Below, piece after piece: positions 58,511 to 64,000 of a stretch of 64,000 nucleotides of DNA. The DNA is from Paracidobacterium acidisoli (GTDB lineage Bacteria; Acidobacteriota; Terriglobia; Terriglobales; Acidobacteriaceae), in assembly GCF_003428625.2 (NCBI RefSeq), contig NZ_QVQT02000003.1, positions 1 to 64,000 of the forward strand, written 5' to 3'. Under the pieces are notes generated by a model. The model searched no databases. It saw only the letters and a list, made by a program, of their open reading frames with translations, and was not told where the DNA came from. The position numbers and the translations under genes are program-made. Numbering within the stretch: position 1 is the first letter of the stretch; every line of letters starts with the position of its first letter.

Positions 58511-60682
58511 CTATTCTTCGTCTTCGTCACCGGTGGGCTTCTTTGCGCTGGCGACGATTTTTTCGGCGATGGGCGGTGGGACGACGTCGTAGTGATCCAT
58601 CTCCATGTGAAAGCTGCCACGGCCCTGGGTAAGAGCGGTGAGGCTCTGACCGTAGGAGAGCATTTCGGCCATAGGAACTTCAGCACGGATGAGAGTGGAT
58701 GCGCCGGTACTTTCCATCCCCTGGACGCGGCCGCGACGCTGGTTGAGATCGCCCATGAGGGCTCCGGCGAACTCTTCGGGGCCTTCGATCTCGACGCGCA
58801 TGATGGGTTCGAGGAGGGTGGGCTTTGCCTGCTCCATGCATTTGCGAAAGGCGATGCGGCCGGCCATCTTGAACGACAATTCATTTGAATCAACATCGTG
58901 ATAACTGCCGTCATAAACGGTGACCTTGAAGTCGACGACGGGATAGCCGGCGAGGTATCCACGCGCAGCAGATTCCTGAATGCCTTTTTCGACGGCGGGA
59001 ACGTACTGACGCGGGATAGCTCCGCCGAAGATGTCGTTGACGAATTCGAAGCCGCCACCGCGAGGCAACGGTTCCATCTTGATTTTGCAGTCGCCGTACT
59101 GACCGTGGCCACCGGTCTGTTTCTTGTGCCGGCCCTGCGCGTCGGCGCGCCCGCGAATGGTTTCTCGATAGGGGACTTTGGGCGACTTGAGCGTGACCTC
59201 CGTGTGGTAGCGGCGGCGCAGCTTGCTGACGAGTGATTCGATGTGCGGCTGACCGGCACCTGCAATGAGGAATTCATTGGTCTGCGGATCGCGGTAGAAG
59301 CGGACGAGCAGATCTTCTTCCATAAGCTTGTGCACGGCAGGGGCGAGCTTATCCTCATCGGCACGGGTTTTGGGCTCGATGGCCCAGGTCATGGCTGGTT
59401 CGGGAACACAGACAGGCTCGAAGAATATCTCGTGGCCTTTGTCACCGAGTGTGTCGCAGGTAAAGGTTTCGCGGAGCTTGGCGACGGCTCCGAGGTCGCC
59501 GGCGTGGAGCTCGCTGACAGGGACGGCGGTGTGGCCCTGCATGATGGAGAGATGAGAGAACTTCTCGGCGCCCTTGCGTGAGTAGTTCTGCACCGTGGCG
59601 TCATTACGCAGGCAGCCGGAGAAGACCCGGAAGAAACTGATGCGGCCGGCGAAGGGATCGGTCATGGTCTTGAAGACGAAGAGAGAGAGGGGTTCGGCAT
59701 CGTCTACCTTGCGGAGAACGATCTCGGGCTGATCTTCCGAATCAACCTCGGCGGGCGTGGCCATGACGGCGGCTCCATTGCCATTGGCGGCGACGGTCTG
59801 CAGCACGGCGCGTGCAGCTACGGGTTCACGCTCGATGGGCGCGGGTGCGTAGACCTTGAGGAAGTCGAGCAGATGATCGGTGGCGATACCGGCCAGGCCG
59901 CTGGTGTAGAGGACAGGAAAGATGCGGTCCTCACGAATAGCTTCATGCAGAGCACTGATGAGGTGCTGCTCGGGGATGGTGCCTTCGCGGAAGAACTCTT
60001 CCATGAGCTCATCTTTACCTTCGGCGACGAGCTCAACGAGGGTCTCGTGCGCCTGCTGCGCGGCGCCGGCGAGGCCGGGTGGAATCTCACCGATTTTTCC
60101 ATGACCATCGCCGCCGGGCGTGTAATAGAAGGCTTCCATGGTGACGAGATCGACGACACCTTCGAAACCGCGATCACTGTGAATGGGCAACTGGATCGGA
60201 ATGAGATTGCGGCCGAAGCGATCGTGCAGCGCCTGCAGTGTGGAGTTGGCGGTAGAGGCGGCTCGGGGATGGTCCATCTGATTGAGGACGACGACGCGCG
60301 GAAGATTGAATTCGGCAGCGTATTGCCAGACGCGGGTGGTCATGGCTTCGACGCCGTTGACGGCATGAATGACGATGAGGGCGGCTTCAACGGGGAGCAT
60401 AGCGCTGCGCGCTTCATGCACGAACATGTGGAAGCCGGGAGTGTCGACGAGGTTGACCTTGACGCCGTTCCATTCGGCGAAGGCGACGGCGTTCTGCATG
60501 GTGGTGCGACGGGCGACGTCTTCTTCATCGTAGGCGGTAATGGCGCTGCCGTCTTCGACGCGGCCGAGAACAGGAGTCATTTTCGCGGCATGCAGCAGAG
60601 CGGAGACGAGCGTGGTCTTGCCGCTGTGCGCATGCCCGGCTACAGCTACGTTGCGGATTTCACTTCCTGGATAGCTTTTCAT
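58511..60682 (-). CDS. Divergent elongation factor G paralogue
   Basis: 723 residues with all five EF-G domains. G-domain motifs depart from canonical EF-G: GHAHSGKTTL (for GHIDAGKTTT), DTPGFHMF (Phe replaces the catalytic His of DTPGH) and NQMD (for NKMD). Domain IV (KKQTGGHGQYGDCKIKMEP) and domain V are intact. It resembles the EF-G2 / FusA2-like group rather than the fusA of the str operon. It may act in recycling, stress or ribosome protection with weakened GTPase activity. Confidence 0.9.
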   Translation of the reverse strand: MKSYPGSEIRNVAVAGHAHSGKTTLVSALLHAAKMTPVLGRVEDGSAITAYDEEDVARRTTMQNAVAFAEWNGVKVNLVDTPGFHMFVHEARSAMLPVEAALIVIHAVNGVEAMTTRVWQYAAEFNLPRVVVLNQMDHPRAASTANSTLQALHDRFGRNLIPIQLPIHSDRGFEGVVDLVTMEAFYYTPGGDGHGKIGEIPPGLAGAAQQAHETLVELVAEGKDELMEEFFREGTIPEQHLISALHEAIREDRIFPVLYTSGLAGIATDHLLDFLKVYAPAPIEREPVAARAVLQTVAANGNGAAVMATPAEVDSEDQPEIVLRKVDDAEPLSLFVFKTMTDPFAGRISFFRVFSGCLRNDATVQNYSRKGAEKFSHLSIMQGHTAVPVSELHAGDLGAVAKLRETFTCDTLGDKGHEIFFEPVCVPEPAMTWAIEPKTRADEDKLAPAVHKLMEEDLLVRFYRDPQTNEFLIAGAGQPHIESLVSKLRRRYHTEVTLKSPKVPYRETIRGRADAQGRHKKQTGGHGQYGDCKIKMEPLPRGGGFEFVNDIFGGAIPRQYVPAVEKGIQESAARGYLAGYPVVDFKVTVYDGSYHDVDSNELSFKMAGRIAFRKCMEQAKPTLLEPIMRVEIEGPEEFAGALMGDLNQRRGRVQGMESTGASTLIRAEVPMAEMLSYGQSLTALTQGRGSFHMEMDHYDVVPPPIAEKIVASAKKPTGDEDEE

Positions 60683-60974
60683 AAAGAACTCCGAGGGGGA
60701 TGAAGTCGCTCCTCCATGTGAGGATGAGCGTGAAATGCGTTACGTGGCGAAGGGGAATAAAGGAGGGAAGCAGTATCGCAGAATGCCGGACACAGGGAAG
60801 TCGTGAAGGCGTCGCGTGAGGCGTCTCAGGTGAGAAGCGGCGGTGCGGTCCACACCCCATGTGGTGGCCTGTCCGGCGCGAAAATTTCGCGAAAGCGAAA
60901 GGTACGGGCCTTCAGGAGAAGGGAGGATAGCACAGGCACCGTGGTTGCGGTAAAGCCGCGTGCTACGTTGTTTT

Positions 60975-61115
60975 GTGCAAAAGATTCTGGAATATGGCAT
61001 AGCCATTGCTGCACTGTGTGCAGCGTTTTATCTGCGATACCGGCTTCTGGTGTGGCAGGAAAACCGCAAAAATCGGAAAGCCGATATCCGGACGCTCTTT
61101 GAGGGTCGCAGATAA
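60975..61115 (+). CDS. Possible small membrane protein, 46 aa
   Basis: From GTG 60975 the product reads QKILEYGIAIAALCAAFYLR, one hydrophobic helix, then a basic tail (YRLLVWQENRKNRKADIR). No clear ribosome-binding site. The pattern (short helix plus Arg/Lys tail) is plausible, but support is weak. Confidence 0.35.
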   Translation: MQKILEYGIAIAALCAAFYLRYRLLVWQENRKNRKADIRTLFEGRR

Positions 61116-61123
61116 CCGCAGTA

Positions 61124-61320
61124 TCAGAAGCTGAAGTATGTGCCGATCATGGACTGAGCGGCCTGAGTGGCCTCGTGTGTATCGTTGGCGATTTTCAAAA
61201 AATCGGGCGCGTGGTAAAGATCACCGCGGTACTGGAAGCGCAGGCCGAGATGAGGGATGAGGGTCCGGTCGACACCGCCTCCATAGACAAAGACGGGTTT
61301 GGTCTGGCCTGATCAGATGC
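61124..61320 (-). pseudogene. 3' fragment of an outer-membrane beta-barrel gene
   Basis: The minus strand reads KPVFVYGGGVDRTLIPHLGL, RFQYRGDLYHAPDFLKIAND and, at the end, MIGTYFSF-stop: alternating beta strands with a C-terminal Phe, the signature of an outer-membrane barrel end. Two codons before the fragment is an in-frame TGA (ATC-TGA-TCA), and no 5' part is found. It is therefore a remnant of about 60 codons, with 61313-61400 possibly also derived from it. Confidence 0.65.
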
Positions 61321-61396
61321 CGGGGAGTGTCTGTTGTGCGGCCGCAGCCTCTGAGGCGAAAATGTCTGTCAGACGGCGGGCGGTGGAAAAATTGCG

Positions 61397-61612
61397 ATGA
61401 GGCAGAATGCATCCCAGAACAGAGTGAGCCGGAATCTGTATTGGATATGGTTTGCCGGGGCGGCTGTATGGTTCTTCGACGCCGCGTTCGGGCTTCACCG
61501 CGGCTCACTGACGATCGGGCTGCTGGATGCCGCGGTTTCTGCGGTATTTCTGGCGGCAGGTATGTTTTTTCGCAGACAGGCGCGCAGGCAAAAGACAGAA
61601 GACAGAGATTAG
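61397..61612 (+). CDS. Small two-helix membrane protein, 71 aa
   Basis: MRQNASQNRVSRNLYWIWFA... with two hydrophobic helices (~15-30 and ~38-57, IGLLDAAVSAVFLAAGMFF) and a basic tail (RRQARRQKTEDRD). Positive-inside distribution fits a hairpin membrane protein. The ribosome-binding site is poor (GGTGGAAAAATTGCG). Family unknown. Confidence 0.5.
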   Translation: MRQNASQNRVSRNLYWIWFAGAAVWFFDAAFGLHRGSLTIGLLDAAVSAVFLAAGMFFRRQARRQKTEDRD

Positions 61613-61698
61613 AACGGACATTGAGAACAGCGGCAGAAAGCCGCCCCCCCATGTTCGCTGATGCGTACACGGGGGGCGGTGAGGTAGGAATTTTCCGG

Positions 61699-63105
61699 TT
61701 AAACGGAGGCAGAGGCCAGTGAGGAAGCACTGGCGTGCTCCTGCTCCGTCTGCTCGATCGAGGCTTCGAGAATATCAAGCGCGATCGTCATCTCATGCTC
61801 ATTGAGGATGAGAGGCGGAGCGAGGCGAATGCTGGTTTCGCCACAGCCGAGGATGAGCAGGCCGCGTTCAAAGGCGAGATCGACGATGCGGTCGCGGAGT
61901 GCGGGAGCTACTTCACGAGATTTCTGATCCTTCACGATCTCGATGCCGATCATGAGGCCGCGTCCCCGGACTTCGCCGACGATGGAGTGTTCTGCCGGCC
62001 AGTCACGCAGGCGAGAGAGCGCCTGTTCTCCACGGTGTTTCGCATTCGCCATGCCTTCGCGCTCGAGGACATCGAGCGTGGCGTGGGCCGCTGCGATGCA
62101 GAGCGGGTTTCCTCCGAAGGTGGAGGCGTGGGAGCCGGGTTTCCAGTCCATGATCTCGGCGCGGGTCATGCAGATGCCGAGAGGCATGCCGGAGGCAATG
62201 CCTTTGGCGATGCAGACGATGTCGGGCTCCACGCCGGCGTGCTCGACGGCCCACCATTTACCGGTGCGTCCGGCTCCGGACTGCACCTCATCGACAACCA
62301 GCAGAATGCCGTATTTATCGCAGATGCGGCGCAGCTCCTGCATAAAGATGGTCGGCGCGACGACGTACCCGCCTTCGCCCTGAATGGGCTCGACGAAGAT
62401 AGCAGCGACTTCCTCAGGAGGAAGCGTCGTTTTGAAGAGCTTTTCTTCAATGTACCGAGCGCAGCCCAGAGCGAAGGCCTCCTCTTCCTGCGGGCCGCCC
62501 GAGCAGCCGCGATAGGCATAGGGATAGCGGACGTGCGTGACGCCCGGAACGAGTGGGGCGAAGCGACGGCGCTGCTGAGGCTTCGACGCGGTCAGCGAGA
62601 GCGCGCCCATGGTGCGGCCGTGGAAGGCGCCGAAGAAGGCAATGATGTTCTGACGGCCAGTATGGTAACGAGCAATTTTAAGAGCGCACTCGATGGCCTC
62701 GGCTCCGGAGTTGCCGTAATAAAAGCGATGGGGGCCAGGCATAGGCGCGATGGAGGAGAGGCGATCGGCGAGGCTGACGAGGGCCTCATAGTAGAAATCG
62801 GTGCCGGAGATATGGATGAGCTCGGCGGCCTGGTTCTGAATGGCTTTCACGACCTCAGGGTGGCAGTGCCCGGTGGAGTTGACGGCGATGCCGGCGGCAA
62901 AGTCGAGGAACTCATTGCCATCGACGTCTTCGACACGGATGCCGCGGCCGCGCTTTGCCACCATGGGATACGAACGGGTATAGCTCGGCGAGATGAGGCG
63001 GTCATCGTCTTCCACGATGCGACGGGCATTGGGGCCTGGAAGAGTGGTGACCAGCTTCGGTCCGTACTGGGCAAGGATTTCGGTACTGACGGTCTTGCTC
63101 TGCAT
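61699..63105 (-). CDS. Class-III pyridoxal-phosphate aminotransferase (GabT/ArgD type)
   Basis: 468 residues. PLP-binding elements: YGNSGAEAIECALKIAR (phosphate loop), FGAFHGRTMGAL, VDEVQSGAGRTGKWW with the Asp that contacts the pyridine N, and the Schiff-base Lys in CIAKGIASGMPLG. The N-terminal GIRVEDVDGNEFLDFAAGI is typical. Sequence style is nearest 4-aminobutyrate/acetylornithine aminotransferases. No neighbouring pathway gene fixes the substrate. Confidence 0.93.
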   Translation of the reverse strand: MQSKTVSTEILAQYGPKLVTTLPGPNARRIVEDDDRLISPSYTRSYPMVAKRGRGIRVEDVDGNEFLDFAAGIAVNSTGHCHPEVVKAIQNQAAELIHISGTDFYYEALVSLADRLSSIAPMPGPHRFYYGNSGAEAIECALKIARYHTGRQNIIAFFGAFHGRTMGALSLTASKPQQRRRFAPLVPGVTHVRYPYAYRGCSGGPQEEEAFALGCARYIEEKLFKTTLPPEEVAAIFVEPIQGEGGYVVAPTIFMQELRRICDKYGILLVVDEVQSGAGRTGKWWAVEHAGVEPDIVCIAKGIASGMPLGICMTRAEIMDWKPGSHASTFGGNPLCIAAAHATLDVLEREGMANAKHRGEQALSRLRDWPAEHSIVGEVRGRGLMIGIEIVKDQKSREVAPALRDRIVDLAFERGLLILGCGETSIRLAPPLILNEHEMTIALDILEASIEQTEQEHASASSLASASV

Positions 63106-63539
63106 AGCTTCCTCACTAGGGCATTGGTTTGGGCCAGGGGATTCGACCGGGTTACGGTCAGGGTGCAGATGAGGTCATCTTCGGGTGCGCTGGCGGCGAT
63201 GGCGGCAAAGCTGGAGCGATTGGGCCAGATCTGCATTTCGACACGGCGCAGGCAGCGGTGACTACGCGCTGCCGAAGAGGCTAGGTCGCGTCCGGGAAGG
63301 CAGAACGCGGAAATAACGCCGGGGAGCGATGGCGCGCACAAAGGTGCGGCTCCAGCTTTTGCGGCTGAAGACGACCGGGTACGGAATGGCGGCTGTGTGA
63401 TGCACGCTGCTCCTGCTCTCGCCTTGAGGATAGCATGCGGCGGGAAGGATTTGGAAGGCGGGAGCCTGAGATTGGAGGCGAGGATCGGCGAAAGAGCCTG
63501 AAGCGATGTCTGTATGGGATGCGGTACACTTTTCGGGCT
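63106..63539. other. Intergenic region between divergent genes
   Basis: About 430 bases between the divergent aminotransferase and propeller genes. A minus-strand frame at 63262-63405 (47 Arg-rich codons, GTG start near AGGAG) is too weak to call. Otherwise I see nothing. Confidence 0.4.
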
Positions 63540-64000
63540 ATGAAGAAAACCGTTTTTTCTCACGTTCTTTTATGTGGTGTCGGAGTGGCGCTGGCTGCGC
63601 TGAGTGCCGGGGCGCAGTCACTGCTGGTGATCAATCAGGGCGACAAGGATATGAGCATTGTCGATCCTGCAACGGGCAAACAGGTTGCGACGGTGGATGA
63701 GGGAGTGACGGACGTGCATGTGCACGAGGTCGCCGCTTCCTCGGACGGTAAAACAGCGTGGATGCCGATTTACGGCAGCACCGGTGTTGGGCATGCTGGG
63801 ATCGACGGACACGAGATGATCGTCGTTGATCTGGCGTCGCGGAAGATCATTGGCCATGTGGACTGGGGCCATGGTGTGCGGCCGCACGATCCGGTATTCG
63901 ACCGGAAGCGGGATCTGCTCTATGTGACGACGGAGCTGGACAAGGCCGTGACCGTGATTAATCCAAAGACAATGAAGATTGTGGGGCAGGTTCCGACCGG
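63540..64000 (+). CDS. YVTN-type beta-propeller protein (3' truncated by window)
   Basis: ATG 63540 starts MKKTVFSHVLLCGVGVALAA, a signal peptide ending near SAGAQS. The visible ~133 residues show propeller-blade repeats (LLVINQGDKDMSIVDPATGK, MIVVDLASRKIIGHVDWGHG, DKAVTVINPKTMKIVGQVPTG) of the surface-layer/YVTN family. Likely periplasmic or secreted; role unknown. The gene runs past the window end. Confidence 0.88.
   Translation, partial: MKKTVFSHVLLCGVGVALAALSAGAQSLLVINQGDKDMSIVDPATGKQVATVDEGVTDVHVHEVAASSDGKTAWMPIYGSTGVGHAGIDGHEMIVVDLASRKIIGHVDWGHGVRPHDPVFDRKRDLLYVTTELDKAVTVINPKTMKIVGQVPT

Noticed and set aside
61640-61685. Possible terminator GCCGCCCCCC...GGGGGGCGG between 61612 and the aminotransferase end
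   Set aside because: A 9-bp stem exists but the loop is about 20 bases and neither strand has a T-tract.
61735-63261. 508-codon plus-strand frame opposite the aminotransferase
   Set aside because: The minus strand has all PLP-binding motifs of class-III aminotransferases; the plus frame is a shadow.
63262-63405. 47-codon Arg-rich minus-strand frame with a nearby AGGAG
   Set aside because: GTG start, spacing of about five bases and no recognisable pattern; not distinguishable from chance in GC-rich DNA.

Overview
The window is a high-GC bacterial chromosome segment dominated by housekeeping genes. It most resembles an acidobacterium of the Acidobacteriaceae (subdivision 1) type. Pointers are a 1,200-residue TonB-dependent receptor with an N-terminal carboxypeptidase-regulatory-like domain and no SusD partner, a sigma/anti-sigma/Spy-like cassette, an RpoA beginning [15 protein letters not shown], and Lys/Ala-rich tails on several ribosomal proteins. 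The phylum assignment is inference from gene content, not from a search.

Region 1 (1-17985) is one continuous plus-strand transcription/translation block: the 3' end of tuf, then S10-L3-L4-L23-L2-S19-L22-S3-L16-L29-S17-L14-L24-L5-S14-S8-L6-L18-S5-L30-L15-SecY-Adk-Map-IF1-L36-S13-S11-S4-RpoA-L17, closed by a strong intrinsic terminator. Its spacers are unusually structured. Two families of short inverted-repeat elements recur in them: one sits directly after stop codons and one is built on AGTTGTCAGT/ACTGGCAACT.

Region 2 (18000-24000) holds small membrane proteins, an AraC-type regulator, a membrane-anchored HNH protein, guaB, a GNAT acetyltransferase and a DinB-like protein. Region 3 (24100-30180) is rimP-nusA-infB, preceded by a terminator-like leader hairpin and closed by a terminator. 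A HIT hydrolase, a small frameshifted ORF and rmuC follow.

Region 4 (32769-37865) looks like a cyclic-di-GMP locus. It has a DosC-like globin-coupled diguanylate cyclase broken by a single-base frameshift, with Met where the haem-ligating His should be; an MscS channel flanked by a 78-bp direct repeat; and an EAL phosphodiesterase carrying three C-terminal PAS domains. A DHA2 efflux pump and fabF-acpP follow.

Region 5 (41870-50940) has a degenerate receiver-domain protein, an ECF sigma/anti-sigma/Spy-like operon, an S1-domain protein, rplU-rpmA, a membrane protein of unknown function, and gyrB. Region 6 (50940-64000) starts with an AT-rich spacer, then a TonB-dependent receptor with a sialate O-acetylesterase-type enzyme, an ankyrin protein, a divergent EF-G paralogue, a remnant of an outer-membrane barrel gene, a class-III aminotransferase, and the start of a YVTN-type beta-propeller protein cut by the window edge.

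I saw no tRNA, rRNA, CRISPR array, insertion sequence or prophage. The least explained signals are the structured spacers of the ribosomal operon and the broken, haem-ligand-substituted cyclase next to the repeat-flanked mscS.
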